Below are positions 1 to 10,955 of a stretch of 64,000 nt of DNA, in pieces. Source of the DNA: Aerolutibacter ruishenii (GTDB taxonomy: Bacteria; Pseudomonadota; Gammaproteobacteria; Xanthomonadales; Xanthomonadaceae); assembly GCF_007830115.1 (NCBI RefSeq), contig NZ_VLKP01000003.1, forward strand, positions 310,001-374,000, written 5' to 3'. Positions within the stretch are counted from its first letter, which is position 1; each line of letters starts with the position of its first letter. The position numbers and the translations under genes are program-made. The notes below the pieces were generated by a model. It did no database searches. It was not told where the DNA came from and saw nothing but the letters and a program-made list of their open reading frames with translations.

Positions 1-1012
<1,012 letters not shown>

Positions 1013-1240
1013 GGGTGCAGCTCCTTTGGCAGGGTGGCGGGCCAGCCGTGGGGGAAGCGGGCTTGGCTGGCGTCCTTGGGTGCCGCCGGGCAGGCCGGTG
1101 CGGCGCGAACTGCCCCATTATGGCCCCGCCGCATTCAGGTCCGGTGATCGCCGGGCCGGAACGCTGCATCCTTGCATTGGACCTTGGTCTAGTTCGCTTT
1201 GAATGCCTTTGTTTCGGGCCTCGCGAGCCGGTAGGCCAAC

Positions 1241-1279
1241 TTGAGTATGGCCGTTCAGGTATGTATAATTCGTACATAC
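1241..1279 (+). promoter_or_regulatory. Promoter and operator-like dyad of the vapBC-type operon
   Basis: A -35-like TTGAGT (1241-1246) and a consensus -10 TATAAT (1264-1269) are separated by 17 nt. A perfect inverted repeat with 7-bp arms GTATGTA/TACATAC and a 7-nt spacer (1259-1279) sits over the -10. Toxin-antitoxin operons are generally repressed by the antitoxin bound to such a dyad, so this is the likely autoregulatory operator. The operator role is inferred; the repeat itself is read directly. Confidence 0.75.
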
Positions 1280-1297
1280 TTCGATGCGGAGGCCGCC

Positions 1298-1543
1298 ATG
1301 GAAGCAACCGTCGGCGAGCGTGGCCAGATCACCCTGCCCAAGGCCGTGCGCGATGCGCTGGGCCTGGCCAAGGGCGCCCAGCTCAAGGTCGAGCTGGAGG
1401 GCAACCGCATCGTGCTGCGCAAGAGCGTGGATGACGCCATCTCCCGTGCCCGGGGCCGTTTCAAGCTGGACGGCTTCGAGTCCACCGACGAGGCGATGCG
1501 CGCCATCCGCGGTCGCGCGCCGGGCGAGCCGCTCGAGTCCTGA
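1298..1543 (+). CDS. AbrB/MazE-type antitoxin (VapB-like)
   Basis: An 81-residue protein with an N-terminal swapped-hairpin AbrB DNA-binding domain (about residues 1-45; motif GQITLPKAVRDALGL) and a charged C-terminal tail that would wrap the toxin. The ATG at 1298 is preferred because it follows a GGAGG box and lies downstream of the TATAAT promoter; an in-frame TTG at 1241 lies inside the -35 element. It is followed after 15 nt by a PIN-domain toxin gene, the standard antitoxin-then-toxin order. It is likely to repress its own promoter through the 1259-1279 dyad. The exact family name (VapB or another AbrB-fold antitoxin) is not settled by sequence reading alone. Confidence 0.85.
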   Translation: MEATVGERGQITLPKAVRDALGLAKGAQLKVELEGNRIVLRKSVDDAISRARGRFKLDGFESTDEAMRAIRGRAPGEPLES

Positions 1544-1558
1544 CCGGGCGACGCGCCG

Positions 1559-1960
1559 ATGATCGCCATCGATTCCTCCGTCCTGATTGACCTGCTGGCC
1601 AACGGTCCGCAAGCCGATGCCGCCGAAGCCTGCCTGCGCCAGTGCCTGGGCAACGGCCCGGTGGTGATCAGCGATGTGGCGCTGGCCGAGGTGTGCAGTG
1701 CATTGCGCGACGGCGCCGAGGCGCTGGCCGTGCTGGAGGAGATGAGCATCCGCTTCAGTGCGCTGGAGTCGAAGTCGGCGCTGCGTGCCGGCGAGATGCA
1801 GCGTCGCCATCGCCAACGCGGTGGTCCGCGCGCGCGCGCAGTGCCGGATTTCCTGATCGGGGCCCACGCACTGCTGCAGTGCGATGGCCTGATCACCCGC
1901 GACGACGGGTTTTATCGCCAGTACTTCAAGGGGCTCAAGCTGATCGTGCCAACCGCTTGA
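1559..1960 (+). CDS. PIN-domain toxin (VapC-like ribonuclease)
   Basis: A 133-residue PIN-domain protein. Acidic residues expected for the Mg2+ site are visible: Asp5 in IDSSVLIDLL, a Glu in the ALAEV segment near residue 44, and Asp residues in PDFLIGAHA and in ITRDDGF near the C-terminus. VapC toxins are endoribonucleases, often cutting tRNA or rRNA, that are neutralised by the upstream antitoxin. The ATG at 1559 follows the antitoxin stop by 15 nt, implying one transcript. The pair occupies the space between acnA and acnB and looks like a small insertion into an otherwise core locus. The actual RNA target cannot be read from sequence. Confidence 0.88.
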   Translation: MIAIDSSVLIDLLANGPQADAAEACLRQCLGNGPVVISDVALAEVCSALRDGAEALAVLEEMSIRFSALESKSALRAGEMQRRHRQRGGPRARAVPDFLIGAHALLQCDGLITRDDGFYRQYFKGLKLIVPTA

Positions 1961-2125
1961 GGCCTTGCGGGGAAGGAGCCATGCCGGACCGGAGCCGTCA
2001 GGCCGGGTCTGTCACTCCCGACCTGCAACACCATATTTTGAAAACTTGTTTCGCGTTATCGCTGCATCCCATTTCAAGAACCCGGATCCCTTCGCTGGGG
2101 TCCTGCAAGCCACCGGAGTCATCAC

Positions 2126-4714
2126 ATGCTCGAAGCCTATCGCCAACACGTCGCCGAACGCGCCGCGCTGGGAATCCCGCCGCTGCCGCTGACCGCGCAG
2201 CAGACCGCCGACGTCATCGAGCTGCTAAAGAACCCGCCGGCGGGCGAGGGCGAGTTCCTGCTGGATCTCATCACCAACCGCGTGCCGGCCGGCGTGGACG
2301 ATGCCGCCAAGGTCAAGGCCTCGTACCTGGCTGCCGTGGCCCACGGCACCGAGAAGAACGCGCTGATCAGCCGCGCCCGCGCCACCGAATTGCTGGGCAC
2401 CATGCTGGGCGGCTACAACATCCACCCGCTGATCGAGCTGCTGGATGACGCTGAACTCGGTCCCGTCGCCGCCAATGCGCTCAAGCACACCCTGCTGATG
2501 TTCGACGCCTTCCACGATGTGCAGGAAAAGGCCGAGCAGGGCAACGCCAACGCCAAGTCCGTGCTGCAGAGCTGGGCCGACGCCGAGTGGTTCACCAGCA
2601 AGCCGGAAGTGCCCGAGTCGCTGACCATCACCGTGTTCAAGGTGACCGGCGAGACCAACACCGACGACCTGTCGCCGGCGCCCGACGCCACCACGCGCCC
2701 GGACATCCCGCTGCACGCGCTGGCGATGCTCAAGAACGCCCGTGACGGCATCACCCCGGAAGAAGACGGCAAGCGCGGTCCGGTCGCCTTCATCGAGTCG
2801 CTGAAGGACAAGGGTCACCTGGTTGCCTACGTCGGCGACGTGGTGGGCACCGGTTCCTCACGCAAGTCCGCCACCAACTCGGTGCTGTGGTTCACCGGCG
2901 AGGACATCCCGTTCATCCCGAACAAGCGCTTCGGCGGCGTGTGCCTGGGTTCGAAGATCGCGCCGATCTTCTACAACACCATGGAAGATGCCGGTGCGCT
3001 GCCGATCGAGCTGGATGTGTCGCAGATGAACATGGGCGACGTGGTCGAGCTGCGTCCGTACGAAGGCAAGGCGCTGAAGGACGGCCAGGTCATCGCCGAA
3101 TTCGCGCTGAAGTCCGACGTGCTGCTGGACGAAGTCCGCGCTGGCGGCCGCATCCCGCTGATCGTGGGCCGTGGCCTGACCGCCAAGGCGCGTGAGGCGC
3201 TGGGCCTGCCGGCCTCGACGCTGTTCCGCCTGCCGCAGAACCCGGCCGACACCGGCAAGGGCTACTCGCTGGCGCAGAAGATGGTGGGTCGCGCCTGCGG
3301 CCTGCCGGAAGGCCAGGGCGTGCGTCCGGGCACCTACTGCGAGCCGAAGATGACCTCGGTGGGTTCGCAGGACACCACCGGCCCGATGACCCGCGACGAG
3401 CTGAAGGACCTGGCCTGCCTGGGCTTCTCGGCCGACCTGGTGATGCAGTCGTTCTGCCACACTGCCGCCTACCCGAAGCCGGTGGACGTGAAGACCCACC
3501 ACACGCTGCCGGAGTTCATCTCCAACCGCGGCGGCATCTCGCTGCGTCCGGGCGACGGCGTGATCCACAGCTGGCTCAACCGCATGCTGCTGCCCGACAC
3601 CGTCGGCACCGGTGGCGACTCGCACACCCGCTTCCCGGTGGGCATCTCGTTCCCGGCCGGTTCGGGCCTGGTCGCGTTCGCCGCTGCCACCGGCGTGATG
3701 CCGCTGGACATGCCGGAGTCGGTGCTGGTCCGCTTCAAGGGCGAAATGCAGCCGGGCGTGACCCTGCGTGACCTGGTCAACGCGATCCCGCTGGCCGCGA
3801 TCAAGCAGGGCCTGCTGACGGTCGCCAAGCAGGGCAAGAAGAACATCTTCTCCGGCCGCATCCTCGAGATCGAAGGCCTGCCACAGTTGAAGGTGGAGCA
3901 GGCATTCGAGCTGTCCGACGCCTCGGCCGAGCGTTCGGCTGCCGGCTGCACCGTGCACCTGGACAAGGCGCCGATCATCGAATACATCAACAGCAACATC
4001 ACGCTGCTGAAGTGGATGATCGCCGAGGGCTACGCCGATCCGCGTTCGCTCGCCCGCCGCATCAAGGCGATGGAAGCGTGGCTGGCCAACCCGCAACTGT
4101 TGGAAGGCGATGCCGATGCCGAATACGCCGCGGTCATCGAGATCGACCTCAACGAAATCGTGGAACCGATCCTCGCCTGTCCGAACGATCCGGATGACGT
4201 GAAGACCCTGTCCGACGTGGCCGGCGCCAAGATCGATGAAGTGTTCATCGGCTCGTGCATGACCAACATCGGCCACTTCCGTGCCGCGGCCAAGCTGCTG
4301 GAAGGCAAGCGCGACATCCCGACCCGCCTGTGGGTCGCGCCGCCGACCAAGATGGACGCCTCGGAGCTGACCAAGGAAGGCCACTACGGCACCTTCGGCA
4401 CCGCCGGTGCGCGCATGGAAATGCCGGGCTGCTCGCTGTGCATGGGCAACCAGGCGCAGGCGCGCGAGGGCGCGACGGTGTTCTCCACCTCCACCCGCAA
4501 CTTCCCGAACCGCTTGGGCCGCAACACCAACGTGTACCTGGGCTCGGCGGAACTGGCGGCGATCTGCTCGCGCCTGGGCCGCATCCCGACCCGCGAGGAG
4601 TACATGGCGGACATCGGCGTGATCAACACCAACGGCGCCGAGATCTACCGCTACATGAACTTCGACCAGATCGAGGAGTATCGCGAAGTGGCGGAGACGG
4701 TCACGGCAGCCTGA
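2126..4714 (+). CDS. acnB: Bifunctional aconitate hydratase 2 / 2-methylisocitrate dehydratase
   Basis: A full-length AcnB (862 residues; family about 865). It interconverts citrate and isocitrate in the TCA cycle and can serve the methylcitrate pathway. Domain order is as in AcnB: N-terminal HEAT-like domain, swivel domain, then the three catalytic domains. The cluster ligands are visible as the Cys in [13 protein letters not shown] and the two Cys in GCSLCMGNQ. The N-terminus [13 protein letters not shown] is the usual AcnB start and follows a GGAG box. A strong hairpin terminator follows the stop. No promoter is obvious in 1961-2125; a TTGAAA near 2037 lacks a convincing partner -10. Confidence 0.98.
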   Translation: MLEAYRQHVAERAALGIPPLPLTAQQTADVIELLKNPPAGEGEFLLDLITNRVPAGVDDAAKVKASYLAAVAHGTEKNALISRARATELLGTMLGGYNIHPLIELLDDAELGPVAANALKHTLLMFDAFHDVQEKAEQGNANAKSVLQSWADAEWFTSKPEVPESLTITVFKVTGETNTDDLSPAPDATTRPDIPLHALAMLKNARDGITPEEDGKRGPVAFIESLKDKGHLVAYVGDVVGTGSSRKSATNSVLWFTGEDIPFIPNKRFGGVCLGSKIAPIFYNTMEDAGALPIELDVSQMNMGDVVELRPYEGKALKDGQVIAEFALKSDVLLDEVRAGGRIPLIVGRGLTAKAREALGLPASTLFRLPQNPADTGKGYSLAQKMVGRACGLPEGQGVRPGTYCEPKMTSVGSQDTTGPMTRDELKDLACLGFSADLVMQSFCHTAAYPKPVDVKTHHTLPEFISNRGGISLRPGDGVIHSWLNRMLLPDTVGTGGDSHTRFPVGISFPAGSGLVAFAAATGVMPLDMPESVLVRFKGEMQPGVTLRDLVNAIPLAAIKQGLLTVAKQGKKNIFSGRILEIEGLPQLKVEQAFELSDASAERSAAGCTVHLDKAPIIEYINSNITLLKWMIAEGYADPRSLARRIKAMEAWLANPQLLEGDADAEYAAVIEIDLNEIVEPILACPNDPDDVKTLSDVAGAKIDEVFIGSCMTNIGHFRAAAKLLEGKRDIPTRLWVAPPTKMDASELTKEGHYGTFGTAGARMEMPGCSLCMGNQAQAREGATVFSTSTRNFPNRLGRNTNVYLGSAELAAICSRLGRIPTREEYMADIGVINTNGAEIYRYMNFDQIEEYREVAETVTAA

Positions 4715-4737
4715 CTCCGCCGGGCGTGATGTGTTGC

Positions 4738-4772
4738 AGGAGGCCCGGCCATGTGCCGGGTTTCCTGTTTTT
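4738..4772 (+). terminator. Rho-independent terminator of acnB
   Basis: A 12-bp stem (4738-4749 with 4755-4766, two G-U pairs, 5-nt loop) is followed by a T-rich run GTTTTT. It lies 24 nt after the acnB stop and also precedes the 3' end of the convergent membrane-protein gene. Confidence 0.85.
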
Positions 4773-4802
4773 GGCCGTCGCGTACCAGGCCATCGCGAGG
4801 TC

Positions 4803-5606
4803 TCAGGGGGCGTCCAGCCGGGGATCTTCGCGGAGCGCGGCCGACGCCCCCCCAACCTCGGACGCGGCCGCCATCGGGACGGCGTGTTCTCGTGCCTTCA
4901 GCGCGATGATGACGCCGCCAGAGCGGTTTGCGAGCAAGTCGAGCAGGGTATGGATGAGCAGGATGGCGCCGATCATCTCCATGCCCTCCTCGATACTGAC
5001 GAAGGCGTGGTACACCACGTTCCGGTTGCCATGCCCTTCCCGCCACCAGCCTTCCGCGAGTTCGACCCCAAGGGCGCCCCCGAAATAGATAGCGGCGGAA
5101 ACGAGCAGCATGGCCCCAGTCCGGGTGGGAAGACGGCGCACGAACGGCAGGAAGCAGATGCCGAGCGCCACCACAAGGGCGATGCCCGGAATCACCCACG
5201 CGAAGTAGAAGATGCCAAACCGTTCAATGCCCAGGGAGTCGTGCATCAGTGCGCGGAGCGGGTCGATCAGGCGCTCATGCAGCGAAAGGGATTCATCCAC
5301 GCCCATCAGCAGCAAGCCTGCCGCCAGGATGGCCCATTGGATGGCATCGGCGCCGCCGCGCGTGCGCTCCACCCATGCGATACATGCCAGGATCACCGAC
5401 GACGTGAGCAGCAGCAAGGTGGAGAACAGGGCAGGGACGTTGTTCTCATGGTCCAGGCTCATCATGGGCAAGCCCATGACGTCGTCCTGCTGCAGGAGGA
5501 TCTGACATGTCTGCAGCGTCATGTTGATGACCACCAGCGTCAATGCGACGACTCCAAGTCGCCGACAGAAGACCACCGGGTCGAGCTGGAGCCTGGCTGT
5601 CTCCAA
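4803..5606 (-). CDS. Integral membrane protein with intramembrane acidic/His motifs, divergent from the NRPS-PKS operon
   Basis: I do not recognise a named family. The protein has about six hydrophobic segments: LGVVALTLVVINM, ALFSTLLLLTSSVILACIA, AIQWAILAAGLLLMG, IPGIALVVALGICFLPFV, AMLLVSAAIYFGGALG, MEMIGAILLIHTLL. Polar residues cluster at membrane borders: DESLSLHE after segment 3, VELAEGWW after segment 5 and SIEEGMEM before segment 6. This spacing suggests a metal site or a membrane-embedded hydrolase/transferase, which is inference. The stop at 4803 is firm. The start is not: a TTG at 5606 (267 residues) is used here, with GTG at 5576 and ATG at 5522 as alternatives and no clear Shine-Dalgarno for any. 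It is divergent from the NRPS-PKS genes, so a role in export, tailoring or self-protection for that product is possible. Confidence 0.65.
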   Translation of the reverse strand: METARLQLDPVVFCRRLGVVALTLVVINMTLQTCQILLQQDDVMGLPMMSLDHENNVPALFSTLLLLTSSVILACIAWVERTRGGADAIQWAILAAGLLLMGVDESLSLHERLIDPLRALMHDSLGIERFGIFYFAWVIPGIALVVALGICFLPFVRRLPTRTGAMLLVSAAIYFGGALGVELAEGWWREGHGNRNVVYHAFVSIEEGMEMIGAILLIHTLLDLLANRSGGVIIALKAREHAVPMAAASEVGGASAALREDPRLDAP

Positions 5607-5861
5607 AGGATTGTGTCCCGTTTGGTGAAACGCTTCTTGGCGCTGTCGCCCTGTCTGCGACAACGGCGTGGCGTTCCGTGAACGGTCAGGACGGAGCGCA
5701 TCCGGCCATTTGGCCGAACGCCCCCTTTCGCGACGTTGATCCCACACATCAGCGCGACCATCATTCTCCAGTTCATGGATGGCACCCGGCAGGGTGGTGG
5801 CGACCAACGACAGTGGCGACGCCCGCCGCTGGCGCGATGTGGCCGAGAACGGGGAGGAGGC
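5607..5861. promoter_or_regulatory. Divergent intergenic region between membrane protein and NRPS-PKS operon
   Basis: This 255-bp space must hold the promoters of both divergent units. The only clear symmetry is a 14-bp palindrome, CGGCCATTTGGCCG (arms CGGCCA/TGGCCG, 2-nt centre), at 5703-5716, which could be an operator. No convincing -35/-10 pair is visible. An in-frame ATG at 5736 has no ribosome binding site, while GGGGAGGAGG at 5851-5860 fixes the NRPS start at 5862. Confidence 0.4.
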
Positions 5862-8800
5862 ATGAGCCAAGAGATCGCCGGGCGTCCGTGGGATCGGGCC
5901 CCGCGGCCGGAGTTGCCGTGTATCCATGAACGGGTGGAGCAGCAGGCGGCGCGCACACCGGAAGCCGTCGCGGTCACCTGCGAAGGAGTTGAACTCACGT
6001 ATCGCGAGTTGAATCGCCGATCCAATCAATTGGCCCACCGCCTGCGTGCGCTCGGGGTTGGGCCGGAGTCCCTGGTCGCGATCGGACTGGAGCGTTCCGC
6101 CGAGATGCTGGTGGGCCTGCTGGGCATCCTGAAAGCCGGCGGCGCCTACCTGCCCATCGATGCGACGTACCCGCATGACCGGGTGCAATTCATGATCGAG
6201 GACGCCCAGCCTGCGGTGCTGCTGACATCGCCATCGCAGCGGGAAGCGCTGCCGACCGTGGACGTACCCGCGCTGATGCTGGAATCGACCTGGGCGGAGT
6301 TCCAGACGGAGTCGGATCATGATCCCGAACCCCGGGCGACCGGGGACAACCTCGCCTATGTCATCTACACGTCCGGTTCCACCGGCAAGCCCAAGGGCTG
6401 CCAGGTGACCCACGCAAACGCGGCCCGGCTCTTTACCTCCACCGAAGCCTGGTTTGGATTCGGGCCCGGGGACGTATGGACGTTCTTCCATTCACATGCC
6501 TTCGACTTTTCGGTATGGGAAATCTGGGGCGCGCTGGTTCACGGTGGCCGTGTGGTGGTGGTGTCCTACCTGACCAGCCGATCGCCGGAGCAGTTCCTCG
6601 CTTTGCTGCAACGCGAAGGCGTCACGGTGCTGAACCAGACCCCGTCCGCGTTCAAGGCGCTGGTCCACGCGGACCGGGTATCGGGGACCGATCCATCGAC
6701 CCTTGCGTTGCGTTACGTGATCTTTGGCGGCGAAGCGCTTGAGCTGCAGATGCTGCGCCCATGGATGGAGCGACATGGCGACGCGCAGCCCAAGCTGGTC
6801 AACATGTATGGGATCACCGAGACGACGGTGCATGTCACCTACCGGCCCCTGGGCATTGACGATGTCGAACGCAACGTCGGCAGTCTGATCGGGCAGCCCA
6901 TTCCCGATCTCGGGATGTACCTGCTGGATGCCGATCTCGACCTGGTCCCGGTGGGTGAGACAGGGGAGATATACGTGGCAGGGGCAGGGGTCTGTCGCGG
7001 CTATCTCAATCGCCCCGAATTGACCGCCGAACGGTTCTTCGACTGGTCGACGCCCGAGGGGACCACCCTGCGCGTCTACAAGACCGGAGACCTGGCGCGG
7101 CAGCTGCCAGACGGCGACATTTTGTATCTTGGGCGAAGCGACCAGCAGGTGAAGATTCGCGGTTTCCGAATCGAAACCGGTGAGATCGAGAGCGTGCTTG
7201 CCCGTCACGATTCGGTCAGCGCATGCGCAGTGATCGCAAGGCATGACGACGGGCAATCAGATGCGCGCCTGGTTGCCTATGTCGTTCCCGACGTCCGGCC
7301 GGCTTCGCAGGCGGAGCTGCGCCGCCATCTCGCGGAAATGTTGCCGGACTACATGATCCCGACCGCGTTCGTCGAACTTGAGCGCCTGCCACTGACCGGA
7401 AACGGAAAACTCGACCGGCAACAACTCCCCGCTCCGCCTCGCGGACGTCCGGAGTTGGCGCATGGATACGAGCCGCCATCCGGGGCCGTGGAATCGATGC
7501 TGTGCACGTGCTTCGGCGAGATCCTCGGCATCGATGAAGTGGGGCGGCATGACAACTTCTTCGAGCTGGGCGGTGATTCCTTGCTGGCGACCGGGCTGAT
7601 GGACCGCGTCCGTGGATTGCGGGAACATGCGGCCGCAGCGGCAATCACGACGGCCGACCTGTTCCGCAACCCGACACCCGCGAGGTTGGCGGCCGTGATC
7701 AGGGGCACGGATACGGGTGACATCGCCGCCTCGCGGTTCAGTTCAATCCGCGGACGCGAAGGTGGAAGGCTGGAAGAACCCATCGCCATTATCGCGATGG
7801 CGGGGCGGTTTCCGGGCGCATCTGACGTTGAGGCGTTCTGGAACAACCTGTGTGAAGGACGGGACACCATCACCTTCTTCTCTCCCGGAGAACTCGACCC
7901 TTCGGTCACCGCGCAGGAGCGTGACGATCCATGCTACGTCAAGGCGCGCGGCATCATCGATGGGGTGGAACTGTTCGATGCTGGATTCTTTGGAATAGGG
8001 CCGAGGGAAGCGGAGTTGATGGATCCGCAACAGCGGATACTGCTTGAGTTGGCGTGGGAGTGCATCGAGCGGGCAGGTTACGTTCCCGATGCAATGGCCA
8101 GTCCTGTCGGCGTGTTCGCGGGCATGTTCAATGCCAGCTACTTCCAGCGACATGTGTCGCCACGTCCAGACCTCATCGAAAAAGTCGGCGCCTTCCAGGT
8201 GATGCTCGACAATGAGAAGGATTTCATCGCCACCCGTGTCGCCTACAAGCTCAACCTGACCGGCCCCGCCATCAGCATCCACACCGGGTGTTCGACATCG
8301 CTGGTCGCCATCTGCCAGGCGATGGACAGTTTGCGGCTTGGCCACTGTGACATGGCATTGGCTGGCGGCATCACGATTACCTGCCCACCCCGGAGCGGGT
8401 ACATGTACCAGGAAGGCGCGATGCTTTCGCCGGACGGCCACACACGAACCTTCGACGCCAAGGCCCAGGGCACGGTGTTCAGCGATGGCGGCTGCACGGT
8501 GTTGTTGAAACGCCTGTCTGATGCTCTTGTCGATGGTGACCAGGTGTTCGCCGTCATCGTGGGCGGCGCGGTCAACAATGACGGAGGCGGCAAAGCCAGC
8601 TTCACCGCGCCGAGCAGTGATGGACAAGCCGCGGTGATCGCGATGGCGCAAGATCGCGCACGCATCGACCCGCGGAGCATTGGCTACGTGGAGGCCCATG
8701 GGACCGCTACCCCATTGGGAGACCCCATCGAGATAGAAGGCCTCACCCGTGCGTTCCGGCGCGGCACGGATGCATCTGGGTTCTGCCGCATCGGCTCCGT

Positions 8801-10955
8801 GAAGAGCAACATCGGTCATCTTGTGATCGCCGCGGGTGCCGCAGGCGTGATCAAGACGGCGCTGTCGCTATCCGAGGAACGGATTCCACCCAGCCTTCAT
8901 TTCCAGGCGGCCAACGCCGACATCCCGTTCCAGTCATCACCTTTTGTCGTCAATGCATCGCTGGAAGCGTGGCCCAGGTCGGGCATTCCGCGACGGGCAG
9001 GCGTGAGCTCGTTCGGCGTCGGCGGCACCAATGCGCATGTCATCCTCGAGGAGGCCCCCGAGCTGCCTGAATCGGAACCCGGTGACGGGCCCCAGCTGCT
9101 GGTGCTTTCCGCGCGCACACCGGGTGCGCTGGCAGAGGCCGCCAGCAGGCTGGCGGACCATCTTGCGTTGCATGATCCGTGCAATCTTGCCGACGTTGCG
9201 TGGACGCTCGCGGTGGGGCGCAAGGCGTTCCCTCACCGGCTGGCCATTGTCGCGGAGAGCGCTGGGGATGCGGTAGAGCAGTTGCGCAGCCCAGGCGTCG
9301 TCGCGACCACGGCACGCAGCAGGCCTGCACGGGAAAGCCAGGTCGTATTCCTGTTCCCGGGCCAAGGGGCGACATACCCGGGGATGGGACGAGCGCTTCA
9401 TGCGTCGGAGCCCGTGTTCCGGGCCGCGTTGGACGAGTGTGTCGAGGCCCTGGGGGAGCGCTCGGGGCAGGAGCTTATCGGGTGCATCTTCAGCGACAAC
9501 CCCGATGTGATGTTGCCGACCGCCATCATGCAACCGGCGACGTTCGCGATCGAGTACGCGCTGGCCCGGATGTGGCTGGCCCATGGCATCGTCCCGGTCG
9601 CCATGATCGGACACAGTGTAGGAGAGTTCGTGGCGGCAACGCTGGCCGGCGTGTTCGACCTGCCGGCTGCCATCGGACTGGTCGCCACCCGCGGCAAGCT
9701 GATGCAGGCACTGCCGGGTGGAGGGATGTTGTCGGTTCGCATGGCACTGGGCGACCTGCTTCCCCTGTTGCCGTCGGAGTTGTCGCTGGCAGCCGAAAAT
9801 GCGCCCGGCAGCTGTGTCGTGTCTGGATCGCATGACGCGATTGCCCGCTTCCAGGCCACGTTGGAATCCACCGGCGTCGCATGTCGGGCGCTTCGCACAT
9901 CGCATGCGTTCCACTCCCTCATGATGGAGCCTGCCGTGGCGCCATTTCGTGCCGCGGTGGCGAAGCTGCAGCTTTCGGTACCGCGCATTCCCATCGTTTC
10001 GACCGCCACCGGAGACTTGCTCACTCCACAGGAGGCGGTCTCGGCGGATTACTGGGCCTCACACCTGCGACAGCCCGTCCGGTTCTCATCCGCGATCGGG
10101 CACGTCCTGGGCACCGAAACCCATGTGCTGCTGGAAGTTGGGCCGCGCGCCACGTTGTGCACATTGGCCCGCCAGCATCCGGGCGGTCAGCATCACCCCG
10201 TGGCTGCGTTGCCGACCCTGGGCGACAGCCCCGCAACCGAGGACGCTTCGGTGCGTCTGGCCACGGGACAGTTGTGGGCGCGGGGCGTGGCCATTGATCC
10301 TGTGCGGTTCGATCGCCGGCTGCGCCGACGCCGGGTCCGCCTGCCCACGTATCCATTCGAGCGCCAGCGCTACTGGATCGAAGCGGCCACACCAGTCAGT
10401 GCCACCTCTCGTCCGTTGGAACACGCATCCCCACAACCGGTGGCGCAGGCACCGGAGTCAGGCGGCGTTGTTGATGCCGTCGGCAACGACGTCGGTGAAG
10501 ACCGTCGCAGCCGACTGCTTGCACAACTCAGGAGCATCATCGAGGACACGGCGGGGTTCCGGCTCAGCGATGCGGACTCGGAGGTGGGCTTCATTGAGCT
10601 TGGCCTCGATAGCCTGATGCTCACGCAGGTTGCCCTGCAACTGCAGCGTGCCTTCTCCGTGAAGATTTCATTCCGCCTGCTGATGACGTCTTACGCGAGT
10701 CTCGCCCGGCTTGCCGAGCACCTTGATGCGGAGTTACCGGACGATCCGCACCTCCATGCCCGTGCCGATGATGCCGTTGGGATGGAACTGCCCGCTGGCG
10801 ACGCCGGCCGCCGTCGCCGCATACGGCGAATGGGAACGGATGCTTCGAATCCGGTTTTGCCCGGGGCCCGCCTGGGTCGCGATCCCGATGGTCGGCCTGC
10901 ATGGTTCGTGACGGATCCGCAGCGATCAGGAAAGTTCCTGAGGGTGGGGACATGA
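5862..10955 (+). CDS. Hybrid NRPS-PKS, A(Thr)-PCP-KS-AT(malonyl)-ACP
   Basis: A 1697-residue assembly-line enzyme. Residues about 20-520 are an adenylation domain (TSGSTGKPKG near 171, YGITETT, YKTGD, NGKLDR near 514). The ten specificity positions read by hand give DFWNIGMVHK, a canonical threonine code. A carrier domain follows (FELGGDSLL, Ser573), then a ketosynthase (about 640-1060; Cys810 in GCSTS, His946 in EAHGTAT, His986 in NIGH), an acyltransferase (about 1160-1450; Ser1252 in GHSVGE and HAFHS at 1348, pointing to malonyl-CoA) and an acyl carrier (ELGLDSLML, Ser1584). There is no ketoreductase or dehydratase. With no N-terminal condensation domain it should initiate with threonine and add one ketide unit, leaving a beta-keto thioester. 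The tail ends PDGRPAWFVTDP, like linkers before condensation domains in hybrid lines. The stop overlaps the next start (ATGA). Confidence 0.93.
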   Translation: MSQEIAGRPWDRAPRPELPCIHERVEQQAARTPEAVAVTCEGVELTYRELNRRSNQLAHRLRALGVGPESLVAIGLERSAEMLVGLLGILKAGGAYLPIDATYPHDRVQFMIEDAQPAVLLTSPSQREALPTVDVPALMLESTWAEFQTESDHDPEPRATGDNLAYVIYTSGSTGKPKGCQVTHANAARLFTSTEAWFGFGPGDVWTFFHSHAFDFSVWEIWGALVHGGRVVVVSYLTSRSPEQFLALLQREGVTVLNQTPSAFKALVHADRVSGTDPSTLALRYVIFGGEALELQMLRPWMERHGDAQPKLVNMYGITETTVHVTYRPLGIDDVERNVGSLIGQPIPDLGMYLLDADLDLVPVGETGEIYVAGAGVCRGYLNRPELTAERFFDWSTPEGTTLRVYKTGDLARQLPDGDILYLGRSDQQVKIRGFRIETGEIESVLARHDSVSACAVIARHDDGQSDARLVAYVVPDVRPASQAELRRHLAEMLPDYMIPTAFVELERLPLTGNGKLDRQQLPAPPRGRPELAHGYEPPSGAVESMLCTCFGEILGIDEVGRHDNFFELGGDSLLATGLMDRVRGLREHAAAAAITTADLFRNPTPARLAAVIRGTDTGDIAASRFSSIRGREGGRLEEPIAIIAMAGRFPGASDVEAFWNNLCEGRDTITFFSPGELDPSVTAQERDDPCYVKARGIIDGVELFDAGFFGIGPREAELMDPQQRILLELAWECIERAGYVPDAMASPVGVFAGMFNASYFQRHVSPRPDLIEKVGAFQVMLDNEKDFIATRVAYKLNLTGPAISIHTGCSTSLVAICQAMDSLRLGHCDMALAGGITITCPPRSGYMYQEGAMLSPDGHTRTFDAKAQGTVFSDGGCTVLLKRLSDALVDGDQVFAVIVGGAVNNDGGGKASFTAPSSDGQAAVIAMAQDRARIDPRSIGYVEAHGTATPLGDPIEIEGLTRAFRRGTDASGFCRIGSVKSNIGHLVIAAGAAGVIKTALSLSEERIPPSLHFQAANADIPFQSSPFVVNASLEAWPRSGIPRRAGVSSFGVGGTNAHVILEEAPELPESEPGDGPQLLVLSARTPGALAEAASRLADHLALHDPCNLADVAWTLAVGRKAFPHRLAIVAESAGDAVEQLRSPGVVATTARSRPARESQVVFLFPGQGATYPGMGRALHASEPVFRAALDECVEALGERSGQELIGCIFSDNPDVMLPTAIMQPATFAIEYALARMWLAHGIVPVAMIGHSVGEFVAATLAGVFDLPAAIGLVATRGKLMQALPGGGMLSVRMALGDLLPLLPSELSLAAENAPGSCVVSGSHDAIARFQATLESTGVACRALRTSHAFHSLMMEPAVAPFRAAVAKLQLSVPRIPIVSTATGDLLTPQEAVSADYWASHLRQPVRFSSAIGHVLGTETHVLLEVGPRATLCTLARQHPGGQHHPVAALPTLGDSPATEDASVRLATGQLWARGVAIDPVRFDRRLRRRRVRLPTYPFERQRYWIEAATPVSATSRPLEHASPQPVAQAPESGGVVDAVGNDVGEDRRSRLLAQLRSIIEDTAGFRLSDADSEVGFIELGLDSLMLTQVALQLQRAFSVKISFRLLMTSYASLARLAEHLDAELPDDPHLHARADDAVGMELPAGDAGRRRRIRRMGTDASNPVLPGARLGRDPDGRPAWFVTDPQRSGKFLRVGT

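Noticed and set aside
2858-4855. 665-codon open frame on the minus strand over acnB
   Set aside because: Antisense to a full-length acnB; low-complexity His/Arg/Ala/Gly-rich translation, a common artefact of high-GC third-position bias.
5736-5861. Upstream in-frame ATG that would extend the NRPS-PKS by 42 residues
   Set aside because: No Shine-Dalgarno at 5736, and the extra residues are not NRPS-like; GGGGAGGAGG places the start at 5862.
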